From Pseudonocardia oroxyli (GTDB lineage Bacteria; Actinomycetota; Actinomycetes; Mycobacteriales; Pseudonocardiaceae), in contig NZ_FNBE01000003.1 of assembly GCF_900102195.1 (NCBI RefSeq), forward strand, positions 62,001-126,000: a DNA stretch of 64,000 bases, written 5' to 3'. Numbering within the stretch: position 1 is the stretch's first letter; each line of letters starts with the position of its first letter. The translations under genes and the position numbers were made by a program. Below, one piece after another: positions 44,156 to 53,151 of this stretch. The notes beneath the pieces are model-generated. The model saw only the letters and a program-made list of their open reading frames with translations, was not told where the DNA came from and did not search any database.

Positions 44156-44584
44156 CTACTCCGCCATGACGAGCGCGGTGGCGCCCTCGATGCGCACCAC
44201 CGTCACCCGCTCGTCCGGCTCCATGACCTCTCCGTCGACGAACGCCCGCGCGGACCACTCGTCGGGCCCGATCCGGACCCGCCCGCCGTGGCCGTCGACG
44301 CGCTGGGAGACCACCGCCGATCTCCCCGCCATCCGTTCCGAGTGCTGCCGGTAGCCCTCGATCGACTGCTGTGTCCTGCGCTTCAGCGCCGGGCGCGCCG
44401 TCAACAGCAGCACGACCGACGCGAGCGCGAACACCAGCGCGCTGCCGACCCAGCCGAGCCCCAGGGCGGCGCTCCCGCCCGCGGCCAGCGCCGCGACGCC
44501 GAGCATCGCGAGCACGAACTCCCCCGCGAGGACCTCACCGACGAGCAGCAGGATTCCCGCGATCACCCAGATCAGCGGCACCAT
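44156..44584 (-). CDS. NfeD family membrane protein
   Basis: A 142-residue protein of the short NfeD class. Two to three membrane helices (IWVIAGILLLVGEVLAGEFVLAMLG, ALVFALASVVLLLTA) precede a C-terminal OB-fold (GRSAVVSQRVDGHGGRVRIGPDEWSARAF to TALVMAE). It lacks the ClpP-like protease domain. Short NfeD proteins work with SPFH proteins in membrane organisation; the SPFH gene follows after 12 bases. Position matches Rv1487. Confidence 0.9.
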   Translation of the reverse strand: MVPLIWVIAGILLLVGEVLAGEFVLAMLGVAALAAGGSAALGLGWVGSALVFALASVVLLLTARPALKRRTQQSIEGYRQHSERMAGRSAVVSQRVDGHGGRVRIGPDEWSARAFVDGEVMEPDERVTVVRIEGATALVMAE

Positions 44585-44663
44585 GGCGCCCAGTCTGTCA
44601 GAGTTCAGCGGTCCGGGTCCGCGATGATCATTTCGGGTCGGTCTCGTTCCGTTGCGCCGTCGA

Positions 44664-45479
44664 TCAGTGCTCGACGGTCACGAAGTCGATCAGCTGCTCG
44701 ACCGCGCCGATCAGGCTCGAGTCCAGGTCCCGGAAGGACTTCACCGCGCCCATCACCCGACGCGCGCCGTCCGCGGGCTCGCCCCAGCGCAGCGCCTCGC
44801 ACACGCCGGTCTTCCAGTCGGTGCCCCGCGGGATCGTCGGCCAGGCCCGGATGCCGACGGCGGCGGGCTTGACCGCCTCCCAGACGTCGACGAACGGGTG
44901 CCCGGTGACCAGGACGTGCGGCCCGGCGACCGACGCGGCCTGCCGGGTCTCCATGGTGCCCGAGACGAGGTGGTCGACGAGGATGCCGAGCTTGCGGTGC
45001 GGCGCGGGCCCGAACTCGCGGACCGCGGCGGCGAGGTCGTGCACGCCGTGCAGCGGCTCGACGACGATCCCCTCGACCCGCAGGTCGTGGCCCCAGACCG
45101 TCTCCAGCAGGGCGGCGTCGTGGATGCCCTCGACCCAGATCCGGGACGCGCGGGCGGTGCGCGCCTTGACGTTCGCGACCCTCGTGGAGCCCGACGCCGA
45201 CCGCCTCGGCTGAGCCTGCACCGCGGGCTTGACGAGCGTGGCCGGCTTCCCCTCGTACAGGAAGGCCGCCGGGCGCAGCGGGAACACCCGACGCCTGCCG
45301 GCGCGGTCCTCCAGCGTGACCTCGCGGATGTCGACCGCCACCACCGCGCCGCAGAAGCCGCTCGCCGGGTCCTCGACGACCAGGCCCCGCTCGGCAGGCA
45401 CCTCGGGGATCGCCTTCCGTTGCTGCACACGGGTCCCGTCCGTGCCGAACAGACCGCGGTAGTCGTGGGTGCGAGGCAT
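44664..45479 (-). CDS. DUF3097 family protein
   Basis: A 271-residue protein from ATG 45479; the open frame upstream is not conserved in style. It has the family features I recall: AERGLVVEDPASGFCGAVV, VTLEDRAGRRRVFPLRPAAFL, then RIWVEGIHDAALLETVWG and LGILVDHLVSGTME, which look like a TOPRIM-type fold (WVEGxxDA, LxDHLVxG). The function is unknown; TOPRIM suggests nucleic acid work. It sits between nfeD and a divergent hypothetical gene. Confidence 0.82.
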   Translation of the reverse strand: MPRTHDYRGLFGTDGTRVQQRKAIPEVPAERGLVVEDPASGFCGAVVAVDIREVTLEDRAGRRRVFPLRPAAFLYEGKPATLVKPAVQAQPRRSASGSTRVANVKARTARASRIWVEGIHDAALLETVWGHDLRVEGIVVEPLHGVHDLAAAVREFGPAPHRKLGILVDHLVSGTMETRQAASVAGPHVLVTGHPFVDVWEAVKPAAVGIRAWPTIPRGTDWKTGVCEALRWGEPADGARRVMGAVKSFRDLDSSLIGAVEQLIDFVTVEH

Positions 45480-45673
45480 GCGTCGGTTGTACCCGGCCGG
45501 CCACGCCCGATCCCCGCCGACACGCGCGAGTCCCCCGCTCCGACCCCGCGAGTCCCCCGCTCCGGGCACCCCGGGCCGTCGTCGGCGCGCCGCCCGACCG
45601 CTCACCGACCGTCACGCGCTGTCACCCGCACGGCAGGGGCCGGACCGGCCCGCGCGGTGGTTAGCCTGATTCG

Positions 45674-46459
45674 GTGCCCCGCTCCTCCGCCACCTTCGCG
45701 GTCTGGTCCTCGGCCTGGTTGGCCGGGTCCGCCGCCCCGGACGACGTGCTGGACGCCCTCGCCCCCTGGGCGGACGCCCACGACGTCCTCGCCGCCGACG
45801 ACGCCACCGCCGCCGCCACGGGCCTCCCCGCCCCCGGCGCGCCCGTCACGTCGTTGACCTTCCTGCTCGCCGCCCTGCGCCGCGCCCCCCGCGGGCCCGC
45901 GCGCCTGGTCCTGACGGCCCCCGGGGACGTCCGCGGGCTCCCGGGTCCCGGCCCCTTCGCCTCGACCGTGATCGCAGCCGAGGAGGGCGTCCTGTTCGGC
46001 GAGGCCGGGCTCGGCGTGGTGCCGTCCGCCGCGGCCGACGGGGTCGTCCGCTGGACCGTGTACGCCGTGCCGACGCCGGTCGCGCCCGCCGAGTACGTCC
46101 CGCTCGCCGAGGCGGAGAACGAGCTGCGGCGCCAGGTCCGCGAGTCGACCTCCCTGCTCACCGAGCTCGGGGTCGCACGGCACCGGCCCGGTGTCCGGGA
46201 GGAGATCGCGGCCGCGCTGCGTGCCCGGCCCGCCACCCACTGGCCCGCCGGGATGCCCCCGCGCGCCCTGCGCGTCCTGCAGCAGGCGGACGAGGTCGAG
46301 GCGATCCTGGCCGCCGCCCTGGTCGACGAGCCCGGCGGCGCGGTGACGGCGAGCGCGGCCACCGCCCGGCGGGAGGCGTTGCGCCCGTTGGAGACCGCGG
46401 TCCGGGTCGCTCGTCGGGCCGCGGTCGCCGAGGCCGTGCGGACCTACGCGCCCGCCTGA
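45674..46459 (+). CDS. Conserved actinobacterial hypothetical protein
   Basis: A 261-residue protein from GTG 45674. It is alanine-rich and acidic, with two parts. An alpha/beta N-terminal half includes LVLTAPGDVRGLPGPGPF and AAEEGVLFGEAGLGVVP. A helical C-terminal part (RALRVLQQADEVEAILAAAL) follows. No motif or membrane segment tells the function. Strand and position relative to hemH and the NfeD/SPFH pair match Rv1486c of M. tuberculosis as I remember that locus. It is convergent with lysR. Confidence 0.75.
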   Translation: MPRSSATFAVWSSAWLAGSAAPDDVLDALAPWADAHDVLAADDATAAATGLPAPGAPVTSLTFLLAALRRAPRGPARLVLTAPGDVRGLPGPGPFASTVIAAEEGVLFGEAGLGVVPSAAADGVVRWTVYAVPTPVAPAEYVPLAEAENELRRQVRESTSLLTELGVARHRPGVREEIAAALRARPATHWPAGMPPRALRVLQQADEVEAILAAALVDEPGGAVTASAATARREALRPLETAVRVARRAAVAEAVRTYAPA

Positions 46460-46547
46460 CCACGCCGCGGTTCCGGGTGTCGTGCACGGTCTCCGGTCCC
46501 GTGCGCTCGGTGCAGTGCCGACCGCAGTGCGCGCACGGCACCGGCGA

Positions 46548-47399
46548 TCAGGAACGCGCGGCGCGGGCGATCAGCGCACGTGCCGCCGGGCCGTTCGGGC
46601 CCGCCCCGCGCCAGGCCAGCAGGATCCGGCTGCGCATCTCCGGCACGATCGGCGCGGGCTCGAGCTCCAGCCCCGCCGCGCGGACCGCACCGGCGGGCAG
46701 CACCGCGACACCCAGCCCGCGGGCGGCCAGCCGCGCCAGCAGCAACGGGTCACCCGCCTCGAACGCGACCGTCGGGCGGAGCCCGGCGCGCGCACAGGCC
46801 AGGTCGAACGCCGCGCGCGGGCCGCTGCCCGCGGCCATGCACATCACGGGCCGTCGGACGAGGTCGGCGAGCTCGACCGGGCCCGCGCTGCCGACGGCGA
46901 CGAGCACCTGGTCGGTGACCGCGCGGCTCTCGATCCCCGCGGGCAGCTCCTCGGCCACCCCGACCCAGGCGAGGTCCACCGTGCCGCCGACCAGCCCGGA
47001 CAGCAGCTCCGCGGACGTCCCCTCGCGCAGCACCACCTCGACGTGCGGGTGCGCCGCCCGGAACTCGGCGAGCAGCTCGGGCAGGTCGGTCGCGGCGAGC
47101 GAGGGCGCCATCCCGACCACCACCCGCCCGCGCACGAGGCCCTTCAGCTCGTCGACCGCCAGCCGCGCCCCCTCGACCGCAGCCAATGCGGCGTGCGCGA
47201 AGGGGAGCACCGCCGCGCCGGCCTCGGTCAGCGCCACCCCCTGCGCCGACCGGACCAGCAGCGGCTCCCCCAGCTCCCGCTCCAGCTGCCGCAGCTGCGC
47301 GCTCACCCCGGGCTGCGCGACGTGCAGCCGCGCGGCCGCCGCCGTCACCGTCCCCTCCTCCGCGACGGCCACGAGATAGCGCAGATGACGCAGCTCCAT
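46548..47399 (-). CDS. LysR family transcriptional regulator
   Basis: A 283-residue LTTR. The N-terminal winged helix MELRHLRYLVAVAEEGTVTAAAARLHVAQPGVSAQLRQLE is complete, followed by the linker helix and a two-lobed effector domain (RGRVVVGMAPSLAATDLPELL). It is divergent from a flavoprotein gene, with 70 bases between starts, the classic layout for an LTTR and its target. A small dyad at 47411-47421 may be its binding site. The pair interrupts an otherwise conserved housekeeping gene block. Confidence 0.9.
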   Translation of the reverse strand: MELRHLRYLVAVAEEGTVTAAAARLHVAQPGVSAQLRQLERELGEPLLVRSAQGVALTEAGAAVLPFAHAALAAVEGARLAVDELKGLVRGRVVVGMAPSLAATDLPELLAEFRAAHPHVEVVLREGTSAELLSGLVGGTVDLAWVGVAEELPAGIESRAVTDQVLVAVGSAGPVELADLVRRPVMCMAAGSGPRAAFDLACARAGLRPTVAFEAGDPLLLARLAARGLGVAVLPAGAVRAAGLELEPAPIVPEMRSRILLAWRGAGPNGPAARALIARAARS

Positions 47400-47410
47400 A
47401 ACCGATGATG

Positions 47411-47421
47411 CTAGCTGCTAG
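47411..47421. promoter_or_regulatory. Candidate LysR-type binding dyad
   Basis: CTAGC-T-GCTAG lies 12 bases before the lysR start and about 50 before the divergent flavoprotein start. LTTR sites usually contain a T-N11-A dyad; this one is short but is the only dyad in the 70-base interval. Confidence 0.4.
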
Positions 47422-47469
47422 TCGGACCATCTCTTGGACTTCTGGCCGGCAGACCCCCACGGTGGACCC

Positions 47470-48555
47470 ATGGACACCTACGGACCCGACACCGCCGAGT
47501 ACGCCACCCTGACCACCGGCTACCAGACGAACCGGCCGCACCGACCGGACGTCGTCGCCGTCCCGCGGACCGTCGACGAGGTGCGCGAGGCGCTCGCCCT
47601 CGACGGGCCGCACGCCGTCCAGTCCTCCGGTCACGGGCGGGTCGCCGCGCTCGACGGCGGCGTGCTCCTCTCCACGACCCGGCTCACCGGCGTGACCGTC
47701 GACCCGCGGGCGCGCACCGCGCGGATCGCGGCGGGCTCCACCTGGGGCGACGTCGTCGCCGCGACCACCCCGCACAGCCTCGCGCCGGTCAACGGCAGCT
47801 CGCCGGGCGTCGGCGTGGTCGGCTACCTGCGCGGCGGCGGGTTCGGCATCCTGAGCCGCGCGTTCGGCACGGGCGCGGACCACCTGCGCGCCGTCGAGGG
47901 CGTGACGCCGGACGGCCGGGCGGTGCGGACCGACCGGATGCCGACGGACGCCACCGTGGTCACCGCCGTCGAGATCGGCCTGGTGGAGCTGCCGCAGGTC
48001 TGGGGTGGTGCCCTGACCGTCCCCGTCACCGACGACCTGCCCGCGCGGTTCGCCGAGGCGACCGCCGGGCTCCCGCCGGAGGTCACGGCGTCCCTCACGC
48101 TCGTCCCGTTCCCGGACTCGCCCGACCTGCCGCCGCACCTGCGCGGCACGCACCTCGGGCAGGTCCGGGTCGTCGGAACGCGGGAGATCACGCTGCCCGA
48201 CCTCGGCGGCGAGGGCACGCTCCGGTGGCTGCCCTACGCCGAGGCGCACACCATCCACGCCGATCCGCCGACCCCGCACGCCTACGCCGGTGAGGCCCGC
48301 CTGCTGCGGACCACCGCCCCGGCGCTCGACGGCGTGGTGGCGGCCACCAGCCCCACGGCGGAGGTCCCGAGCGTGATCGAGCTGCGTCCGCTCGGCGGGA
48401 CGCTCGCGGACGGCTGGATCCTCCGCGCGGTCACCGCCCTGGACCCCGTCACCGAGCCCCGGGCCCGCGCCGCGCACGAGACGCTCTTCGCCCCCTTCGC
48501 CGACGTCGACGAGGGCCCGGTCCGCACCTTCTGCTACGGCCGCCCCACCCCGTGA
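47470..48555 (+). CDS. FAD-binding (PCMH-type) oxidoreductase, short
   Basis: A 361-residue protein. The PCMH FAD domain is complete: AVPRTVDEVREAL, QSSGHGRVAALDGGVLLSTTRL, and VGVVGYLRGGGFGILSRAFG. The histidine in SSGHG is the position of covalent FAD attachment in the berberine-bridge family. The second attachment cysteine is absent (NGSSPGVGV instead of the GxCxxVGxxG form). The C-terminal part is shorter than usual (about 450-500 residues) and lacks a recognisable BBE domain, so the enzyme may be trimmed but functional. It is divergent from lysR, probably its regulator. The stop codon lies in a 40-base palindrome. Confidence 0.8.
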   Translation: MDTYGPDTAEYATLTTGYQTNRPHRPDVVAVPRTVDEVREALALDGPHAVQSSGHGRVAALDGGVLLSTTRLTGVTVDPRARTARIAAGSTWGDVVAATTPHSLAPVNGSSPGVGVVGYLRGGGFGILSRAFGTGADHLRAVEGVTPDGRAVRTDRMPTDATVVTAVEIGLVELPQVWGGALTVPVTDDLPARFAEATAGLPPEVTASLTLVPFPDSPDLPPHLRGTHLGQVRVVGTREITLPDLGGEGTLRWLPYAEAHTIHADPPTPHAYAGEARLLRTTAPALDGVVAATSPTAEVPSVIELRPLGGTLADGWILRAVTALDPVTEPRARAAHETLFAPFADVDEGPVRTFCYGRPTP

Positions 48556-48591
48556 GCGGCGATGGTCGCTCTGGCGACCATCGCCGCTCAC
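48552..48591. terminator. 40-base palindrome (18-bp stem, TCTG loop)
   Basis: Eighteen-base perfect arms flank TCTG; the flavoprotein stop codon (48553-48555) is inside the left arm. The convergent ferrochelatase ends 3 bases after the right arm. Loop and stop-codon position match the family at 1990, 42865 and 55194, but the arm sequence is different. Confidence 0.75.
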
Positions 48592-48594
48592 GGG

Positions 48595-49602
48595 TCAGCG
48601 GGCGGGGCGCTTCGCGGGCAGGCAGCAGTCGACCGCGCAGGGGGCCCCGTCCACGGTGCAGCCCGCGCTCGGCACCTCGCCCAGCGCCCGGGGCGGGACC
48701 TCGGCGAGGTGTTCGGCCATCAGCTCCACCACCATGTCGGCGAAGCGCGGGTCCGGACCCGCCGTGGCGGCGCGGGCGAAGCCCATGCCGAGCTCGGCCG
48801 CCTTCTCCGCGGCCTCGTTGTCCAGGTCCCACACGACCTCGACGTGGTCGGAGACGAAGCCGATCGGCGAGACCACCACCGCCTCGACGCCCTTCTCGTG
48901 CAGCGCCTCGATGTGGTCCACGACGTCCGGCTCGAGCCACGGGACCTGCGGCGGCCCGGACCGCGACTGCCACACGACGTCGTACTCCGCCAGGCCGAGC
49001 TCCCCCGCCACGAGCCGAGCGGCCTCCGCGACCTGCCGGGAGTAGCGGTGCCCGCCCTCCGCAGGCACCCCCGCGGCCGCGTCCGCCGCCGTCGGCACGG
49101 AGTGGGCGGTGAACACCACCCGCGCGCCGTCGATCATGACGGCGCGGATCGCGTCGGCGTTGGCCTGCACGAACAGCGGGTGGTCGAAGAAGTGGCGCAG
49201 CTTCGTGAGGGTCGGCGCGCCCGCCACCGCGGCGCGCGCCCTCGCGATGTCGTCGTCGTACTGGCGGCAGGCCGAGTACCCGCCGTACGCGCTGGTGGCG
49301 AAGACCAGCGCGTTCCGGATCCCGTCCCGGGTCATCTCCGCGACGGTGTCCTCGACCAGGGGGTGCCAGTTGCGGTTGCCGAAGTAGACCGGCAGGTCCG
49401 TCCGCTCCCGCAGCGCCGCGATCAGCTCCCGGTTGCGGGCGTTGATCGGCGAGACGCCGTCGAAGTGCTTGTAGTGCTCTTCGACGGCGTCCAGACGCTC
49501 CGGGGGGACCCCGCGACCGCGCACCACGTTCTCGAGGAACGGACGCACCTCGTCGAGGCCCTCGGGCCCACCGAAGGAGAGGAAGAGCAGGGCGTCATAC
49601 AC
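48595..49602 (-). CDS. hemH: Ferrochelatase (coproporphyrin III type, actinobacterial)
   Basis: A 335-residue protein from GTG 49602. Early motifs are [14 protein letters not shown] and [11 protein letters not shown], with the metal-binding histidine region [11 protein letters not shown] and the glutamate-bearing [18 protein letters not shown] mid-protein cysteine ([10 protein letters not shown]) and C-terminal cysteines (315, 322, 326, 327) fit the [2Fe-2S] cluster of actinobacterial enzymes. In Actinobacteria this enzyme inserts iron into coproporphyrin III to make coproheme. It follows inhA by 8 bases, as in the mycobacterial fabG1-inhA-hemZ operon. Confidence 0.92.
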   Translation of the reverse strand: MYDALLFLSFGGPEGLDEVRPFLENVVRGRGVPPERLDAVEEHYKHFDGVSPINARNRELIAALRERTDLPVYFGNRNWHPLVEDTVAEMTRDGIRNALVFATSAYGGYSACRQYDDDIARARAAVAGAPTLTKLRHFFDHPLFVQANADAIRAVMIDGARVVFTAHSVPTAADAAAGVPAEGGHRYSRQVAEAARLVAGELGLAEYDVVWQSRSGPPQVPWLEPDVVDHIEALHEKGVEAVVVSPIGFVSDHVEVVWDLDNEAAEKAAELGMGFARAATAGPDPRFADMVVELMAEHLAEVPPRALGEVPSAGCTVDGAPCAVDCCLPAKRPAR

Positions 49603-49610
49603 GCCCCTTA

Positions 49611-50387
49611 TTAGACCCCCACGGCGTGGAAGCCGCCGTCCGCCATCACCATCGAGCCGGTGGTGGTGGGTAGCCAGTCCGACAGCACCGCGCACACGGT
49701 CTTGGCGACGGGCACCGGGTCGGTGACGTCCCAGCCCAGCGGCGCGCGTCCGTCCCAGTTGTCCTCGAACGCCGAGAACCCCGGGATGGACTTGGCGGCC
49801 ATGGTCTTCACCGGGCCCGCGGCCACCAGGTTCACCCGGATCCCCTTCGGCCCCAGGTCTCGCGCGAGGTAGCGGGTGACGGACTCCAGCGTGGACTTCG
49901 CGACGCCCATCCAGTCGTAGGCGGGCCACGCCTGCCGGTTGTCGAAGTCCATCCCGACGATCGAGGCGCCCTCGCCCAGCAGCGGCAGCAGCGCCACCGA
50001 GAGCGACTTGAACGAGTAGGCGCTCACCTGGATGGTCGTGGCCACGTCCTCCCACGGCGCGTTCAGGAACGCGCCCTCCCCGAGGCAGGAGGCGGGGGCG
50101 AAGCCGATGGAGTGCAGCACCCCGTCCAGCCGCGGGGAGTCCCCGAGGTGCGGCGACACCCGCTCGACCAGGGAGTCCAACTGCTCCTGGTCGGACACGT
50201 CCAGCTCGACGACCGGCGCGGGCTTGGGCAGCCGCTGCGCGATCCGCTCCACCAGCCGCATCCGGCCGAACCCGGTGAGCACGACCTCCGCGCCCTGCTC
50301 CTGCGCGATCTTCGCGGCGTGAAACGCCAGCGACGCATCGGTGATCACACCCGTGACCAGCAGCTTCTTGCCTTCCAGCAGTCCCAT
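49611..50387 (-). CDS. inhA: Enoyl-[acyl-carrier-protein] reductase, InhA/FabI
   Basis: A 258-residue SDR-type enoyl-ACP reductase. The cofactor site is [19 protein letters not shown], and the active-site YDWMGVAKS holds Tyr157 and Lys164. Ser93 in LHSIGFAP matches the serine mutated in isoniazid-resistant M. tuberculosis InhA. It reduces trans-2-enoyl-ACP with NADH in fatty acid synthesis. The fabG gene lies 31 bases upstream and hemH 8 bases downstream, so this is probably one operon. Confidence 0.93.
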   Translation of the reverse strand: MGLLEGKKLLVTGVITDASLAFHAAKIAQEQGAEVVLTGFGRMRLVERIAQRLPKPAPVVELDVSDQEQLDSLVERVSPHLGDSPRLDGVLHSIGFAPASCLGEGAFLNAPWEDVATTIQVSAYSFKSLSVALLPLLGEGASIVGMDFDNRQAWPAYDWMGVAKSTLESVTRYLARDLGPKGIRVNLVAAGPVKTMAAKSIPGFSAFEDNWDGRAPLGWDVTDPVPVAKTVCAVLSDWLPTTTGSMVMADGGFHAVGV

Positions 50388-50418
50388 CAGGACCCTTTCT
50401 TCTCGCCGGGGAGCAGGT

Positions 50419-51129
50419 CTAGTGGCCCATCGAGGCGCCGCCGTCGACCGTGAGGACGGACCCGGTCACGTAGGCGGCGACGTCGGAGGCGAGGTAGGTC
50501 ACGGCGCCCGCGATCTCGGCGGCGTGGCCGTAGCGACCGAGCGGGATCAGGCCCTCGATCTCCTTCTGCCTGGCCTCGGGCAGCTTGGCCGTCATCTCCG
50601 TCTCGACGAACCCGGGCAGGACGAGGTTCGCCGTCACCCCGCGGGGGGCGAACTCGCGGGCCAGCGACCGGGACAGCCCGATGAGGCCGGACTTCGACGC
50701 GGCGTAGTTCACCTGGCCGGGCAGCCCGGTGTAGGCGGTGATGGAGGCGATGAAGATCATCCGACCGGACCGGGCCTTGAGCATGTTCCGCGAGGCGCGT
50801 CGGGCGACCCGGAACGCCGCGGTGAGGTTCGCGTCGAGCACCGAGGACCACGCGTCGTCGCTCATCCGCATGATGAGCCCGTCCTCGGTGATGCCCGCGT
50901 TGGACACGAGCACCTCGACCGGGCCGTGCTTCTCCTCGACGGTGGTGAAGAGCGCGTCGACGTCCTCGGTGCTGGTGACGTCGCACTGGATCGGCAGGAT
51001 GCCGTCCGGGACGAGATCGGCGTCTCGACGGTAGGTCACCGCCACCTGATCCCCGAGGGCCGCGAACGCCTCGGCGATCGCCAACCCGATACCTCTGTTG
51101 CCTCCGGTGACCAGCACACTTCGTCCCAC
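50419..51129 (-). CDS. fabG: 3-oxoacyl-ACP reductase, FabG/MabA
   Basis: A 236-residue SDR from GTG 51129; the open frame upstream is not protein-like. The glycine motif LVTGGNRGIGLAIAEAF, NAGI at about 77-80, and the catalytic Ser129, Tyr142 and Lys146 (ASITAY, NYAASKSG) are present. It reduces 3-oxoacyl-ACP with NADPH. It is directly upstream of inhA, matching the mycobacterial mabA-inhA pair. Confidence 0.92.
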   Translation of the reverse strand: MGRSVLVTGGNRGIGLAIAEAFAALGDQVAVTYRRDADLVPDGILPIQCDVTSTEDVDALFTTVEEKHGPVEVLVSNAGITEDGLIMRMSDDAWSSVLDANLTAAFRVARRASRNMLKARSGRMIFIASITAYTGLPGQVNYAASKSGLIGLSRSLAREFAPRGVTANLVLPGFVETEMTAKLPEARQKEIEGLIPLGRYGHAAEIAGAVTYLASDVAAYVTGSVLTVDGGASMGH

Positions 51130-51210
51130 ACCGGAGAACCTAGTACACCCGCCCCGCCCCGGACGCCCTCCCGCGACCGGCACCACGTCGGCCGCGGGAG
51201 GGGCGGTGGA

Positions 51211-51987
51211 TCAGACCGCGGCGCGCTCCTCGACCCGCACCGTCGCGACGACGGCGCGGGCGAGCCGGGCGTGCCCGGCGACGTCCGGGTGGGCGAGATC
51301 GGCCTGCTGCTCGGTGCGGGGCACCAGGTCGCGCACCGAGACGTGCCGCACGCGGCTGCGCGGCGCGACCACCAGGCGCTGGGCCCGCTCGAACCGGGCG
51401 AGGTTGCGATCCGAGTACGGGAAGTAGTACTCGCTCACCTTCGACGGCCCCAGCACGACGACGGCGGCACCGGTCTTCTCCAGCTCGTCGAGCAGGGCGG
51501 TGAACTCGGTGATGTACTGCGGCAGGGACATCCGCGTGTAACCGCCGAACGGCCGGACCAGCGCGTTCTTCACGGCCACCTTGAGCCGCGACTCGCGCAG
51601 CTGCGCCCGGGCCTTCTCCGGGTCGGTGGAGAAGTAGGGTCGCGGGTCCATCCCGACGTCGCCGTGCCACGTGTCGGGGCCGAACCGCGCGACCGCCTTC
51701 TCCACGACGCGGTGCGGGTGTACGAACGCCTCGACGTTGCCGCTGCTGAGGATGACCAGGTCGGGCTTGAAGTCCACGACCTTCGACAGGCCCTCGCGGA
51801 CCTCGCTGACCAACAGCCGGGCCTTCGCCTTGGCCATGGTCTTCTCGGCCTCGAGCATCTTGGCCGCGACCCGGCCCACCGAGTGCTCCCGCACCCCGAG
51901 ACCGGAGTTGATGCTGCACCCGAGGATGGCGACCCGGGGGTGCGCCGGAATGACCAGCTGACGTGCGGCAGGTACGGAGTACTCCAC
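51211..51987 (-). CDS. SGNH/GDSL-like hydrolase family protein
   Basis: A 258-residue protein from GTG 51987 without signal peptide. VAILGCSINSGLGV has the block I serine in an atypical context, LVILSSGNVEAF may be block III, and AHPDVAGHARLARAVV resembles block V with a D-x(3)-H arrangement. The call is from these weak motifs, so catalysis is unproven. It lies between fabG and the VWA gene, where M. tuberculosis has Rv1482c on the opposite strand relative to its neighbours. Function unknown. Confidence 0.65.
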   Translation of the reverse strand: MEYSVPAARQLVIPAHPRVAILGCSINSGLGVREHSVGRVAAKMLEAEKTMAKAKARLLVSEVREGLSKVVDFKPDLVILSSGNVEAFVHPHRVVEKAVARFGPDTWHGDVGMDPRPYFSTDPEKARAQLRESRLKVAVKNALVRPFGGYTRMSLPQYITEFTALLDELEKTGAAVVVLGPSKVSEYYFPYSDRNLARFERAQRLVVAPRSRVRHVSVRDLVPRTEQQADLAHPDVAGHARLARAVVATVRVEERAAV

Positions 51988-52104
51988 TGCGGAACCGGAC
52001 CGATCTCCCCGACAGAGATGAACCTGGACGACCGTTGGTCGATCATGTGGTCGCCCGCGTTAGGCCCGAGTGGCGGAGTTCATCGTCTCGTTACAGGAAG
52101 GTCG

Positions 52105-53094
52105 TCAGGGCAGCCGGCGGCCCAGCACCAGCCCCACGCCCAGCCCGACGACCAGCAGCAGCGCCCCGCCCACGAGCCAGGGGCGGCTGGCGTCCACGCG
52201 GCGGATCTCGTAGCCGATCTGTTCGGAGAGGTCCGCGTAGACGCGCCGGAGCTCGTCCTCGCTGGCCGCGGTGAAGAACTGTCCGCCGGAGAGCTCGGCG
52301 ATGGTCTGCATGGACGCGTCGTCCACGGCGACGCGGGTGCGGCCGCCCTCGATGTCGATGGTCCCGTACTCGGTGCCGAAGGAGATGGTGGACACCGGGA
52401 TCCGGGACTCGGCCGCCTGTCGGGCCGCGGTGAACGCACCGCGCGGCTCGTTCTCGCCGTCGGGGCCGGGGACGGTCTGCTTGCCGTCGGACATCAGCAC
52501 GATCCGGGCGGGCGGCGGGCCGTCGTCGCCGCTCCCGGCCGCCGCGACGGACTGGGAGAACGACTCGATCGACTGCAGGGAGGCGAAGATCGCCTCACCC
52601 GTCGCCGTCGACTCGGAGAGCTTCAGCCCGTCGACGGCCCGTTTCACCGACGTCCGGTCGGTGGTCGGCGACACGAGCACCGCCGCGGTCCCGGCGAAGG
52701 CCACCAGGCCGAGGTTGACCCCCGGCGTGAGCTGGTCGGCGAACGACTTCGCCGCGGCCTGGGCGGCCGCCAGCCGGGTCGGCTCGACGTCCGTGGCCTG
52801 CATCGACAGCGACACGTCGATCACCAGCACGACCGTCGCCCGGTTGCGCGGCACCCGCGCCTCGGCCTCGGGCCCGGCCAGCGCGACCGTCAGCACGGCG
52901 AGCGCGGTCAGCAGCGCCGCGGCGGGCACGTGCCGGTACCAGCCGGGCCGCTCCGGCGCGACCTTCTCCAGCAGCTCCAGGTTGGTGAACCGCACGACGT
53001 CCCGGCGGCGGCGGCGCAGCAGCACGAGGTAGCCCACGACGAGCGCCGCGACGACCAGCAGCCCGAGCAACCACCACGGCGAGGCGAAGCTCAT
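52105..53094 (-). CDS. VWA-domain membrane protein (BatA/Rv1481-like)
   Basis: A 329-residue protein from ATG 53094. The N-terminal block of membrane helices (WWLLGLLVVAALVVGYLVLL and about 58-75) is followed by a VWA domain with the MIDAS motif DVSLS at residues 93-97. A C-terminal helix (LVGGALLLVVGLGVGLVLG) ends the protein. It is the third gene of a moxR-DUF58-VWA set, the typical MoxR-associated chaperone group. Position matches Rv1481. Confidence 0.9.
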   Translation of the reverse strand: MSFASPWWLLGLLVVAALVVGYLVLLRRRRRDVVRFTNLELLEKVAPERPGWYRHVPAAALLTALAVLTVALAGPEAEARVPRNRATVVLVIDVSLSMQATDVEPTRLAAAQAAAKSFADQLTPGVNLGLVAFAGTAAVLVSPTTDRTSVKRAVDGLKLSESTATGEAIFASLQSIESFSQSVAAAGSGDDGPPPARIVLMSDGKQTVPGPDGENEPRGAFTAARQAAESRIPVSTISFGTEYGTIDIEGGRTRVAVDDASMQTIAELSGGQFFTAASEDELRRVYADLSEQIGYEIRRVDASRPWLVGGALLLVVGLGVGLVLGRRLP

Positions 53095-53151
53095 CGCACC
53101 CTCCCCGGGCTCATCGCGCACCCCCCGGCGAACGGCGCACCCGCGCGGCGC

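Noticed and set aside
46484..46504. A terminator between the convergent hypothetical gene and lysR
   Set aside because: Only a 6-bp stem (GCACGG/CCGTGC) with a 9-base loop is present, too weak to call.
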